64,000 nt of DNA from Rhizobiaceae bacterium (GTDB lineage Bacteria; Pseudomonadota; Alphaproteobacteria; Rhizobiales; Rhizobiaceae), in the NCBI GenBank assembly GCA_905339215.1, contig CAJPFN010000021.1, forward strand, positions 1-64,000, given 5' to 3'. Each line of letters starts with the position of its first letter. Within the stretch, counting starts at the first letter, position 1. Shown here piece after piece: positions 43,536-52,492 of the stretch. The position numbers and the translations under genes are program-made. The notes under the pieces were generated by a model that was given only the letters and a program-made list of their open reading frames with translations, made no database searches and was not told where the DNA came from.

Positions 43536-46500
43536 ATGGACATCGTCAAGCTCGCGATCCGCAACGCCCGACTCACCCTATCCATTCTCGTTTTCCTCAT
43601 CCTGGCAGGCGCCGTCGCCTACCAGTCCGTGCCGAAGGAAGCCGAGCCGGACGTCGCGATCCCCATCATCTATGTCAGCCTCGGCTACCAGGGCATTTCG
43701 CCCGAGGATTCCGAGCGCCTGCTGCTGAGACCCGTCGAGACGCGTCTGAAGTCGCTGAAGGGCGTCAAGGAGATGCGTTCGACCGCCTACCAGGGCGGCG
43801 GCTACGTCCTGCTTGAGTTCGATCCGTCGACCGACCTGGAGACCGCGCTCCAGGAGACCCGCAACAAGGTCTCCGACGCCAAGCGGGATCTGCCGCAGAA
43901 TGCCGACGAACCGACGGTCAACGAGGTCAACGTCTCCGAGTTCCCGGTCCTCGTCGTCACGCTGTCCGGCCACGTGCCGGAGCGCGTCCTGACCGCCGCC
44001 GCGCGCGAGCTGCGCGATCGAATCGAAGAAGTGCCGGGCGTCCTTGAGGGGACTCTGCAGGGCGCCCGCGACGATCTGGTCGAAGCCATCATCGACCCGG
44101 TGAAGCTGTCGTCCTACGGCCTCAGGCTCGACCAGCTCATCCAGGCGATCGGCGCCGGCAACAGCCTGGTCGCCGCCGGAAACATCGAGGGCGAGGAAGG
44201 CCGCTATGCGGTCAAGGTTCCGTCCCTGATCGAAACGGTGGAGGACGTCGCCAACCTGCCCATCGCCGCCGGCCCCAATGCCGTCGTGCGCGCCCAGGAC
44301 CTCGCGACCATCCGCTCGTCCTTCAAGGACGCCCAGTCGATCACCCGGCTGGACGGCGAGCCGGCGATCGCCATCGAGGTGAAGAAACGCGTCGGCGCCA
44401 ACATCGTCGACATGCTGGACCAGGTGAAGGCGGTTGCCGACGAATTCCAGAAGCAGCTTCCCGAAGGGATGAGCGTCACCTACACGCAGGACAAGTCGGT
44501 CTTCGTGCTGCAGCTCCTCAACGACCTGCAGAACCACGTGATGATCGCCGTCATCCTGGTGTTCATCGTCATCCTCTATTCGCTGTCCGGCCGGGCGTCG
44601 CTGCTGATCGGCCTTGCCATCCCCTCGTCCTTCCTGATCGGCATCCTGCTGCTCGCCCTGATGGGCTACACGATCAACATGATCGTGCTGTTCAGCCTGA
44701 TCCTGGCGGTGGGCATGTTGGTCGACGACGCGATCATCGTCACCGAGTTCGCCGAGAGGCGCATGTCGGAAGGCATGCCGAGGGAGCAGGCCTTCGAACT
44801 CGCCGCCAAGCGCATGGCAGGGCCGGTGATCGCGGCGACGATGACCCGTGTCGCCGCCTTTTCTCCGCTGCTGTTCTGGCCGGGCATCATCGGCGACTTC
44901 ATGAAGTACATGCCGATCACGCTGATCGTGACGCTTTCGGCCTCGATGCTCTACGCCCTGGTCTTCACGCCGACGATCGGCGCGCTCGTCGCCAAGGCGC
45001 ACGTCCATGAGGAGGAGGGCAACCGTGACGGCTGGTACATGGCCGTGGTCAAGAAGGCCGTGCGCTTCCCGAAGACGGTCCTCCTGCTGACCGTCGGCCT
45101 CCTGGTCGGCGTCCAGGTCGCCTATTCGAACTACGGCGCCGGCGTTGAGTTTTTCCCGAGCGTCGAACCGGACTACGGCCTGCTCTACGTCCATGCGCGC
45201 GGCAACCTGTCGCTTGCCGAAATGGACGCGGCGACACGCCATGCGGAAGAGAAGCTGCTCGGCTGGCCGGGCGTCAAGTCGGTCTACACCCGCGTCGGCA
45301 AGAGCCAGGGCGGCGGTGCCGACATTCCCGAGGATGTCGTCGGCGTCATCCAGTACGAGTTCATCGACTGGCGCGAGCGCAAGCCGGCTAACGACATTCT
45401 CGACGACCTGCGCGGCGTCATGGCGGGCATCCCCGGCGTCGACGTCGAGGTGCGCGTTCCCGAGGCCGGCCCGCCGACGGGCAAGCCGATCCAGATCCGC
45501 CTCTCGGCGACCGATCCCAAGGGTCTCGACGAGATCGCCCGCAAGGTGGCGGCGAAGATCGACGGCATCGACGGCGTCATCGACATTTCTGACGGCCTGC
45601 CGCCGCCGGGCGTCGACTGGGCACTCGAGGTCGACCGGACGAAGGCGGCGCAGTACGGCATCAGCCCGGCTTCCGTCGGCACGGTGGTGCAGTTGGTCAC
45701 GACGGGCCTCAAGCTCACCGACTACCGTCCAGCCGGTGCCGACGACGCGGTCGACATCCGCCTGCGCGTGCCGGAGGATCGGCGCACGCTGGCGACCCTC
45801 GACCAGCTTCGCGTCGAGACTTCGCAGGGCGCGGTGCCGATCTCCAACTTCGTCATCCGCAAGGCCGAGCCGAAGGTCGGCAACCTGAATCGCATCGACG
45901 CCCAGCGCACCGTCGTCGTCCAGGCGAACGTCGCCTCCGGCTACCAGGTGGCGGTTGTCCAGGCAGCGGTCAGCCAGGCGGTGGCGGAGATGGATCTCGG
46001 CGACGTCCGCTGGAAGCTCGCCGGCTCCAACCAGGACAGCGAAGAGGCCAGCGCCTTCCTCAGCAAGGCTTTCGGCGCCGCGATCTTCCTCATCTTCGTC
46101 GTGCTGCTGGCGCAGTTCAACAAGTTCACCAGCGTCTGGCTGGTGCTCTCCTGCGTTGTCATGGCGACGATCGGCGTATTCCTCGGCCTGCTGCTCACCG
46201 GCCAGACCTTCGGCATCGTCATGTCGGGAATCGGCGTCATCGCGCTCGCCGGCGTGGTCGTGAACAACAACATCGTGCTGATCGACACCTATGACAGGCT
46301 GCGCGAGGAGGGCTGGAACAAGATCGACGCCGTGCTGCAAACCTGCCGCGAGCGTGCCCGCCCGGTCGTGCTCACGGCGATGTCGGCAATCCTCGGCGTG
46401 CTGCCGATCGCCTTCGGCCTCGGCCTCGAGATCTTCCACCACGAGACGACGATCAACGCGCCGTCGACGCAATGGTGGATCGCGCTGTCGAGCGCCATCG

Positions 46501-46715
46501 TCTTCGGCCTGTCCTTCGCCACACTGCTGACGCTGGTTGTGACGCCATCGATGCTGATGGTGTTCACGCGCGACAAGCGCGTCGCCGCCCGGCGCTCCCT
46601 GGTCGACCGCCTGCTGCGCCGCAAGCGCCCGGATGCGACTGCGCCGACCTCCGACGCCGTGGCCGAGATCAAGCCGGAAGAATTGCCGATGGCCTATCCC
46701 AAGGCAGCTGAATAG
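43536..46715 (+). CDS. RND-family efflux transporter permease
   Basis: A 1059-residue inner-membrane pump of the HME/HAE type with twelve expected helices and two large periplasmic loops. TM1 is RNARLTLSILVFLILAGAVAY; the proton-relay region of TM4 reads LILAVGMLVDDAIIVTEFAERR with two adjacent Asp residues; and the second half has FLSKAFGAAIFLIFVVLLAQFN and MSGIGVIALAGVVVNNNIVLIDTYDRL. It ends with a polar tail. The adaptor gene upstream is frameshifted, so the pair may be non-functional unless the shift is an error. No TolC gene is nearby. Its likely regulator is the TetR gene at 38663. Confidence 0.94.
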   Translation: MDIVKLAIRNARLTLSILVFLILAGAVAYQSVPKEAEPDVAIPIIYVSLGYQGISPEDSERLLLRPVETRLKSLKGVKEMRSTAYQGGGYVLLEFDPSTDLETALQETRNKVSDAKRDLPQNADEPTVNEVNVSEFPVLVVTLSGHVPERVLTAAARELRDRIEEVPGVLEGTLQGARDDLVEAIIDPVKLSSYGLRLDQLIQAIGAGNSLVAAGNIEGEEGRYAVKVPSLIETVEDVANLPIAAGPNAVVRAQDLATIRSSFKDAQSITRLDGEPAIAIEVKKRVGANIVDMLDQVKAVADEFQKQLPEGMSVTYTQDKSVFVLQLLNDLQNHVMIAVILVFIVILYSLSGRASLLIGLAIPSSFLIGILLLALMGYTINMIVLFSLILAVGMLVDDAIIVTEFAERRMSEGMPREQAFELAAKRMAGPVIAATMTRVAAFSPLLFWPGIIGDFMKYMPITLIVTLSASMLYALVFTPTIGALVAKAHVHEEEGNRDGWYMAVVKKAVRFPKTVLLLTVGLLVGVQVAYSNYGAGVEFFPSVEPDYGLLYVHARGNLSLAEMDAATRHAEEKLLGWPGVKSVYTRVGKSQGGGADIPEDVVGVIQYEFIDWRERKPANDILDDLRGVMAGIPGVDVEVRVPEAGPPTGKPIQIRLSATDPKGLDEIARKVAAKIDGIDGVIDISDGLPPPGVDWALEVDRTKAAQYGISPASVGTVVQLVTTGLKLTDYRPAGADDAVDIRLRVPEDRRTLATLDQLRVETSQGAVPISNFVIRKAEPKVGNLNRIDAQRTVVVQANVASGYQVAVVQAAVSQAVAEMDLGDVRWKLAGSNQDSEEASAFLSKAFGAAIFLIFVVLLAQFNKFTSVWLVLSCVVMATIGVFLGLLLTGQTFGIVMSGIGVIALAGVVVNNNIVLIDTYDRLREEGWNKIDAVLQTCRERARPVVLTAMSAILGVLPIAFGLGLEIFHHETTINAPSTQWWIALSSAIVFGLSFATLLTLVVTPSMLMVFTRDKRVAARRSLVDRLLRRKRPDATAPTSDAVAEIKPEELPMAYPKAAE

Positions 46716-46753
46716 CGGCGCGGCGCTCGGCCATTCCTATCGGGCCCCTTCGA

Positions 46754-46777
46754 GCGCGCCGCGGAACCGCGGCGCGC
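46754..46777. terminator. Strong hairpin after the RND gene
   Basis: GCGCGCCGCGG and CCGCGGCGCGC form a perfect 11-bp stem separated by AA, 39 bp after the RND stop. It would be very stable and probably ends the IorAB-RND transcript, though no T-run follows. It sits between the RND gene and the DUF3309 start. Confidence 0.5.
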
Positions 46778-46819
46778 GTCGCGCATTGAGTGTCGTTGCT
46801 AAACCTGCGGGAGTTTTCG

Positions 46820-46978
46820 ATGACGCTCGGTACGATCCTCATCATCATCCTCGTCCTGATCCTGCTCGGCGCCGTGCCGGCCTGGCCGTATTCGCGCGGC
46901 TGGGGCTACGGCCCGTCGGGTATCGTCGGCATCATCCTGGTGATCTTGCTGATCCTCGTCCTGATGGGACGGGTGTGA
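46820..46978 (+). CDS. DUF3309 family small hydrophobic protein
   Basis: A 52-residue inner-membrane peptide: MTLGTILIIILVLILLGAVPAWPYSRGWGYGPSGIVGIILVILLILVLMGRV, quoted only as far as its two hydrophobic halves around a WPYSRGWGYGPSG loop. This is a full-length DUF3309 protein, common in alphaproteobacteria and often stress-induced. The ATG at 46820 follows GGGAG by 6 bp; the earlier Met at 46790 is less likely. Its function is unknown. Confidence 0.85.
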   Translation: MTLGTILIIILVLILLGAVPAWPYSRGWGYGPSGIVGIILVILLILVLMGRV

Positions 46979-47007
46979 TCCAGGCGAAAACGTCTTGCGC
47001 CCTGCCC

Positions 47008-47964
47008 TCAGGCTGCAGCGAGACGTCGGCCATCGAGGTCGAGATCGTCGATCGCCTGGCGAATCGCTTCGACCGGCTGTGTCGCGGCGAGGGGACCGAT
47101 CGCGGCGCGTAGCCGGTCACCGTCGAGCGAGTGGGGTGTCCGCCATAGATAGGACATCACTGCGACCTCGCGCATCATCGGCATGACGAGGCCGGCGATG
47201 CGCAGCAGCGGCCATGGCATCCCGCGGGAGGTCAGGGGCCTGCCCACGGCCGCTTCCGTCGCCGCCTTCATCTGCATGCCCGTCAGCGTATGGCCCGCGA
47301 AATGGAATCGTTCGAACGCGCCGAACGCCTCGCGCCGCTCCGCCAGGGCGACGAACGCGCGGGCCAGGTCGGGCAGGTAGGCGAAGGCGTGCGGGACATC
47401 CATCGGCCCGCCCCAGGTGAACACGTTCTTCTGCAGCTTTGCCAGGATGATCAGGTCGAGCCAGCTTTCGGGCTTGACGCCGCCGTAGAAGTCCCCGGCC
47501 CTGAGAACGATCGTGCGCACGCCGGTCTCCTCCGCCCTCTCGCGGAACAGCCCCTCCATGGCGATGCGGATGGCCGCTTTCGGCGTCGAAGCGACCTCGG
47601 GTGCGTCCTCCTTCATGTCCATGCCGATCGCGTGGCCGAAATTGTAAACGTTGCCGGGAAGCATATGGGTCGCGCCGACTGCCTCCGCCGCCGCGATCAC
47701 GTTACGCGCCATCGGCAGGACCTTCTCGTTCCATTCCGTGTATTTCGGATTGACCGCATTGAGGATGACGTCGGCGCCTTTGCAGGCGGCGATCAGCGCT
47801 GCCTGGTCGAAGACGTCCACCTTCATGGGAACGACACCGGGCGCGAGCGCGCCGGCCTTGGGGTTGCGCGCCACACCCGCGACCGTCCAGCCGGACTGAA
47901 GGAACGCGCGCGCTGCGGCGTCGCCGACCCTGCCCGCCGCACCGAGAATGACGATTCTTGCCAT
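47008..47964 (-). CDS. NAD(P)-binding epimerase/dehydratase-like protein
   Basis: A 318-residue extended-SDR/atypical NAD(P)-binding protein. The Rossmann motif is IVILGAAGRVGDAAARAFLQSG (GxxGxxG variant). It continues with ADVILNAVNPKYTEWNE, THMLPGNVYNFGH and VRTIVLRAGDFYGG, where the catalytic tyrosine/lysine motif is present as YNFGH rather than canonical YxxxK, so it may be a redox sensor or a reductase rather than a sugar epimerase. It is divergent from a LysR regulator over about 97 bp, a typical LTTR target arrangement. Confidence 0.9.
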   Translation of the reverse strand: MARIVILGAAGRVGDAAARAFLQSGWTVAGVARNPKAGALAPGVVPMKVDVFDQAALIAACKGADVILNAVNPKYTEWNEKVLPMARNVIAAAEAVGATHMLPGNVYNFGHAIGMDMKEDAPEVASTPKAAIRIAMEGLFRERAEETGVRTIVLRAGDFYGGVKPESWLDLIILAKLQKNVFTWGGPMDVPHAFAYLPDLARAFVALAERREAFGAFERFHFAGHTLTGMQMKAATEAAVGRPLTSRGMPWPLLRIAGLVMPMMREVAVMSYLWRTPHSLDGDRLRAAIGPLAATQPVEAIRQAIDDLDLDGRRLAAA

Positions 47965-48061
47965 GGCGATACCTCCATTCGTTTTACGCGCTCATCCTGC
48001 ATCGTCTCCGGTCGAATATTAATCCGTGACAAGTGATCGTCGATCATTCATTCATGAATAT
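47965..48061. promoter_or_regulatory. Divergent regulatory region between the epimerase-like and lysR genes
   Basis: This 97-bp AT-richer gap contains TGATCGTCGATCA and the palindrome ATTCATGAAT close together at about 48033-48059. LysR-type regulators bind T-N11-A inverted repeats in such divergent gaps. I cannot say which repeat is the binding site, but the cluster of palindromes next to the lysR start is unlike the surrounding GC-rich DNA. Confidence 0.45.
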
Positions 48062-48958
48062 ATGATCGCACCGGATATCGATTGGAACCTGATCCGAAGT
48101 TTCGTCGCCGTTGCCGAGGCGGGCAGCCTGTCTGCTGCCGCGCGTCGCCTGTCGGCCAGCCAGCCGACGCTCGGCCGTCATGTCGCAGAACTCGAACAGG
48201 CGCTCGGCGTCATCCTGTTCAGGCGTGGCCGGAGGGGCTACGAGATGACCGACGCCGGCCAGACCCTACTCGATCGCGGTCGGCGCATGGCCGAGGACGC
48301 GGCGGCGTTCTCGAGGCTGGCGTTGGGTACGACGGAAAAGATTGCGGGAACGGTGCGGATCACCGCGAGCGAGATCGTCGCGGCTTACGTCCTGCCATCC
48401 CTGCTCGCCGAACTCACCGTAGCGGAACCGGATATCGAGGTCGAGGTCGTCGCCTCCAACCTCGTCGACAACCTCCTTCGTCGGGATGCCGACATCGCCG
48501 TGCGCATGGTCAGGCCGAACCAGGCCGATCTGGTGGCGCGCAAGATCGCCGAACTGCCGCTGTGCGCCTGCGCGGCACGGAGCTACCTGGACCGTCGCGG
48601 ACGCCCCGCGCGGGCCGCAGATCTGCTCGATCACGATCTCGTCGGCTTCGACCGCGGCGACGACATCATCCGCGGATTTGCCGCACTCGGCGTCGACACG
48701 GACCGTCACGCCTTCCGCTTCCGCTCCGACAACCAGATCGTGCTTTGGCAGGCGATCCGCGCCGGCAACGGCATCGGCTTCGCCCAGAGAGGCCTCGCCC
48801 GTTCCGACCCGGACATCGAGACCTTACTGCCCGACCTGACAGTGCCCGCGTTGCCGATGTGGCTGGCCATGCACGAGGACGTGCGCACGAGCCCGCGCAT
48901 CCGCCGCGTTGCCGATCATCTCTACGACGGCTTGCGGCGCTACGCGGCTCTATCGTGA
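48062..48958 (+). CDS. LysR family transcriptional regulator
   Basis: A 298-residue LTTR. The N-terminal winged HTH is IDWNLIRSFVAVAEAGSLSAAARRLSASQPTLGRHVAELEQALGVILFRRGRRG, followed by the co-inducer-binding domain (IAGTVRITASEIVAAYVLPSLLAELTVAEPDIEVEVVA). I take ATG 48062; a GTG at 48026 would add 12 residues. It lies divergent from the NAD-binding protein gene it probably controls. Its 3' end overlaps the convergent MFS gene by 19 bp. Confidence 0.95.
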   Translation: MIAPDIDWNLIRSFVAVAEAGSLSAAARRLSASQPTLGRHVAELEQALGVILFRRGRRGYEMTDAGQTLLDRGRRMAEDAAAFSRLALGTTEKIAGTVRITASEIVAAYVLPSLLAELTVAEPDIEVEVVASNLVDNLLRRDADIAVRMVRPNQADLVARKIAELPLCACAARSYLDRRGRPARAADLLDHDLVGFDRGDDIIRGFAALGVDTDRHAFRFRSDNQIVLWQAIRAGNGIGFAQRGLARSDPDIETLLPDLTVPALPMWLAMHEDVRTSPRIRRVADHLYDGLRRYAALS

Positions 48959-50121
48959 TCTGTGCGGAAGTCGGCGTGCCGGATCAGGCCGGCGCTGAGG
49001 AAGACGACGAGGAGTATCGCAGACAGAGCCACGAAAATGGGGGCCAGTCCGACCTTCTGGGCGATGAAGCCGATTGCCGAGGGGGCCAGCAGGATTCCCG
49101 AATAGCCCATCGTCGTGACGACGCTCATGCCTGTCCCCGAGGACAGGCCGGGATGGTTTCCGGCCGCCGAAAAGGCGATCGGGACGATGTTGGCGATGCC
49201 GAGGCCGGCGAAACCGAAGGCGGCGATGGCGAGCCAAGGCCAGGGGGAGAGGCCGGCCGCAGCCATCCCCGTGGCGGCAACGAGGCATGAGACGCGCATC
49301 GTGGCGACGGCGCCCCAGCGATGGCGGATGCGGTCGCCGACGAAACGCATCAGCGCCATCGTCGCCGAGAACAGGGCGAAGGCGAAGCCAGCCGTCGCAA
49401 GCCCGGCACCGCGCTCGTTCTGCAGATAGAGCGCTGCCCAGTCGAGCACGGCTCCCTCGGGGATCATGCAGAGCAGCGCGACGAGGCCGACCAGATAGAT
49501 CATCGGATCCCGTGGCAGCGAGAGCCTCTGTCTGGCGCCCGTCGCGATAGGCCGGTCGCCGCCGACAAGATGGGAGGCGCCGACAATCAGGATCGTCAGC
49601 GTGACGGCCGCGACGATCGCCGCGTGCGCCAGAGAGCCGATTTCCTCGATGGCGATGCCGCCGATTCCGCCGCCGGCGAAACCGCCGAGGCTCCAGAAAC
49701 CGTGCGACGACGACATGATCGGCCGGCCGAGGCGCCGCTCGACCGTAACGGCGTTCGCATTCATGGCGACGTCCATTCCGCCGACGACGCCGCCGAACAA
49801 GAACATGAACACCGCCGCGACCGCCAGATGTGGAGCGGCAGCAACGGCAAGCAGGCTGAACACGACGACGGACGCGAAGCCGACGACAACGGCCCGCGAC
49901 TCGCGTCGGGCGAGCAGAATGCCTGCGATGGGCATCAATGTCAGGGCGCCGAAGCCGAACCCGAGGATCAGCAGGCCCAGCGTTAACTTGTCGATGGATA
50001 GCCGATCGACAAGTGCGGGGATCTGCGGCGCCCAGCTTCCGACGACGAATCCGTTGAGGAAGAACATGGCAACCACGGCCCAGCGCGCGCGGGTCGTAAG
50101 ATGGGGGGATGTGGTGTGCAA
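48940..50121 (-). CDS. MFS transporter (YbjJ-like)
   Basis: A 393-residue membrane transporter with about twelve helices. The N-terminal helix starts RWAVVAMFFLNGFVVGSWAPQIPAL, and GFAFALFSATMALMRFVGDRIRHRWG is typical of the MFS motif A loop. FGFAGLGIANIVPIAFSAAG and GTGMSVVTTMGYSGILLAPSAIGFIAQ near the end are YbjJ-like. The start is uncertain: TTG 50121 with GGAAG upstream gives a 14-residue cytoplasmic N-terminus; GTG or ATG within the first helix are less likely. A LacI-type palindrome lies 31 bp upstream, hinting at sugar or sugar-acid control. Confidence 0.85.
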   Translation of the reverse strand: MHTTSPHLTTRARWAVVAMFFLNGFVVGSWAPQIPALVDRLSIDKLTLGLLILGFGFGALTLMPIAGILLARRESRAVVVGFASVVVFSLLAVAAAPHLAVAAVFMFLFGGVVGGMDVAMNANAVTVERRLGRPIMSSSHGFWSLGGFAGGGIGGIAIEEIGSLAHAAIVAAVTLTILIVGASHLVGGDRPIATGARQRLSLPRDPMIYLVGLVALLCMIPEGAVLDWAALYLQNERGAGLATAGFAFALFSATMALMRFVGDRIRHRWGAVATMRVSCLVAATGMAAAGLSPWPWLAIAAFGFAGLGIANIVPIAFSAAGNHPGLSSGTGMSVVTTMGYSGILLAPSAIGFIAQKVGLAPIFVALSAILLVVFLSAGLIRHADFRTDHDRAA

Positions 50122-50151
50122 GGAGAAGGCTTCCCTGTGGGACGCCGGCAA

Positions 50152-50167
50152 CCTAAATCGGTTTAGG
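50152..50167. promoter_or_regulatory. LacI-type palindromic operator before the MFS gene
   Basis: CCTAAA-TCGG-TTTAGG is a 16-bp inverted repeat with a central CG-containing spacer, the pattern of LacI-family operators. It lies 30 bp upstream of the MFS TTG start. No lacI-type gene is in the window, so the regulator would act from elsewhere or the assignment is wrong. Confidence 0.5.
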
Positions 50168-50511
50168 CAGGTGTCAAGCGATTGCGCCCGGTCGGACCGT
50201 ACCGACGCGGCATCGATCAAGCGTCCGGCCAAGGGCTGTGCCGGCGAATATGACGTTCGGGCTTGCTACGTCGACCTTTTCGCCAGTCCTAGAGACGGTC
50301 CCGGAAACGGTTTCTTCGAGCTCAATGTGGAGAGCTGTCACGATCGCATCGTTCGACTTCGGCTCGTCGCCGTCCTGTCCTTTTGCCCCCTTGCCTTGTC
50401 GCGACACGGACTGCCCCGTAATGTGGCTTCCATCGCGCCGAGGAACGAAGGTCCTCCACGCGGCCGCCGACGCTGTACCGCCCTCCGCTCTAGAGGATTC
50501 GCCGACGCAGC
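50168..50511. other. Gap between MFS transporter and acyltransferase genes
   Basis: About 340 bp beyond the operator before the acyltransferase start hold no gene I can support. A minus-strand open frame at 50174-50407 has no ribosome-binding site or family resemblance. The last stretch before ATG 50512 has no Shine-Dalgarno match either, so the acyltransferase start is weakly supported by position only. Confidence 0.35.
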
Positions 50512-52473
50512 ATGCAGTACAGACGAGAAATCGACGGGCTCAGGGCGCTCGCGGTCGTTCCCGTCGTCTTGTTCCATGCCGGCTACCAGCCATTTCGGGG
50601 CGGCTTTGTCGGTGTCGACGTCTTTTTCGTCATCAGCGGCTATCTGATCACGTCGCTCATCGTCTCGGAAATGGAAAAGGGATCCTTTTCCGTCGTCCAG
50701 TTCTACGAGCGGCGCGCGCGCAGAATCCTGCCGGCACTGGTGGTCGTTTGCTCCAGCTGCGTACCGTTCGCCTGGCAACTGATGGACGCCGAGGAATACC
50801 TCGATTTCTCGCGCAGCCTCGTTTCAGTGGCGTCGTTCTCGGCGAACTTCTACTACTGGGACCAGGGTGGATATTTCACCGCACCGGGCGAACGGCCGCT
50901 CCTCCACACCTGGAGCCTGGCGGTCGAGGAACAATTCTATCTCGTCTATCCCCTGTTCCTGATCCTGACGTGGAGGCTCGGTCGACGCTGGCTTGTCGCG
51001 TTGGTCGCCGCCTTCGCAATCGGGAGCCTGTCGCTCGCACAATTTGGCGCAAGCCGCTTTCCCGATGCGACCTTCTATCTGCTGCCCACGCGTGTCTGGG
51101 AGCTCGATATCGGCGCACTCTGCGCCCTCGTCAGTGTGCCTCGATGGATCCGGCAAAACCCCTGGCTGACCTTGGCCGGTGTAGCGCTCATCGCGGCGGG
51201 CGTATTCGGTTTCGACGACGCGACGCCATTCCCGTCGGTCTACACGCTGGTTCCGGTGCTTGGCACAACGCTTGTCATCCTGGCAGGCGGAGGCGCTAAC
51301 CTGCCGAGCCGGCTGCTATCCTCCGCTCCGCTGGTGGCTGTCGGCCTGATCAGTTACAGCGCCTACCTATGGCACCAACCGCTCTTCGCTTTCGCCCGCA
51401 TCGGCGGTTTCGCCTTCGATGGAACGTGGGAAATGGGTTTGCTCGCGGTATTGTCGCTGGTCATGGCGGGTGCAACCTGGAAGCTTGTCGAGCAGCCTTT
51501 CCGGCGGCCCGGCGCGCTTCGGCCGATCACGCGGCCCGTACTTTTCGCGTTCACCGGGAGCTGCCTGATTGCGCTAGCGGGGATTGGCATCCAGGGTATC
51601 GCCACGCAAGGGGTGCACGCCGGAAACCAGGGAATGGACGCCGCGCTGGGCGAGGTCCTGGGCCGGCCCGAGAAGCCAAGCGGATGCAAGAACGCCACGG
51701 AAAAGTTCCATCGGCATTTCCGCGAATGCACGGTAACCTACGCGCCGCACAAAAGGAGGGTCGCCGTGATCGGCGACAGCCATGCCGGCGCCATACATCT
51801 GGCGCTCCAACGCGTTGGCGCCGAGCGGGGCATCGATCTAACGCTGATCATGCTCGGCGGCTGCCCGCCGCTCCAGGGCGCCTACGTGCATAGCGGCAAC
51901 TTCGGCGCCGAACTCTGCCGCGACGTCGCAGCCCACGCGCTGAAACGCGCCGTGGAACAGCAGTGGGACGCGGTAATTCTCGTGGCACGCTGGAGCCTCT
52001 ACGATGGGAGCAAGCCCGTGTACCGGGTTTCCTCCGAAGCGGCGGGAGCGAGCACCGATCTGAATGCCTACCGATCAGAATTGAGCACGCTGCTGAAGTC
52101 GACCGTCGCCGCCTTTCGCGAACACGGCATCGACGTCCACATAGTCAAGCAGGTCCCGGAGCAACCGGTATCGGCGAAGACCGTCTATCGCAAGCTGATC
52201 TTCCGGCAGCCAGGTCCGGACTACACGATGGAGGCGATCCGCCGCTCCTCGACCACGAGGGCCCAGCACGTGGCACTGCAGGCGCCGATTGACGCAATCC
52301 TGGCGGAATCCGGAGTGCCTGCCGACCACCTGATCGACCTGACCGACACTTTCTGCGGACCTGAGTTCTGCCTTCTCGGCGAGCCCGGCAAGTCCTATTA
52401 CGGCGACCAGGACCACCTCTCTTACTACGGCTCCCAGATGGCCTACGAAGCGCTCAAGTATGCCGTCCGCTGA
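50512..52473 (+). CDS. Acyltransferase-3/SGNH O-acetylase (OafA/YrhL type)
   Basis: A 653-residue membrane enzyme for O-acetylation of surface polysaccharide or peptidoglycan. The N-terminal acyltransferase-3 domain (about 1-370) has YRREIDGLRALAVVPVVLFHAG, GGFVGVDVFFVISGYLIT and HTWSLAVEEQFYLVYPLFL, with the conserved histidines, and about ten helices. The C-terminal SGNH domain (about 400-650) has GDSHAG (nucleophile Ser near residue 422) and a GDQDHLS segment supplying Asp and His. It is not in a polysaccharide cluster, so the acceptor is unknown. Its 3' end is 19 bp from the convergent pyc gene. Confidence 0.93.
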   Translation: MQYRREIDGLRALAVVPVVLFHAGYQPFRGGFVGVDVFFVISGYLITSLIVSEMEKGSFSVVQFYERRARRILPALVVVCSSCVPFAWQLMDAEEYLDFSRSLVSVASFSANFYYWDQGGYFTAPGERPLLHTWSLAVEEQFYLVYPLFLILTWRLGRRWLVALVAAFAIGSLSLAQFGASRFPDATFYLLPTRVWELDIGALCALVSVPRWIRQNPWLTLAGVALIAAGVFGFDDATPFPSVYTLVPVLGTTLVILAGGGANLPSRLLSSAPLVAVGLISYSAYLWHQPLFAFARIGGFAFDGTWEMGLLAVLSLVMAGATWKLVEQPFRRPGALRPITRPVLFAFTGSCLIALAGIGIQGIATQGVHAGNQGMDAALGEVLGRPEKPSGCKNATEKFHRHFRECTVTYAPHKRRVAVIGDSHAGAIHLALQRVGAERGIDLTLIMLGGCPPLQGAYVHSGNFGAELCRDVAAHALKRAVEQQWDAVILVARWSLYDGSKPVYRVSSEAAGASTDLNAYRSELSTLLKSTVAAFREHGIDVHIVKQVPEQPVSAKTVYRKLIFRQPGPDYTMEAIRRSSTTRAQHVALQAPIDAILAESGVPADHLIDLTDTFCGPEFCLLGEPGKSYYGDQDHLSYYGSQMAYEALKYAVR

Positions 52474-52492
52474 TGTCTGCCCGCACCAGTGA

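Noticed and set aside
50174-50407. 77-residue minus-strand open frame between the MFS and acyltransferase genes
   Set aside because: No ribosome-binding site, domain or operon partner supports it.
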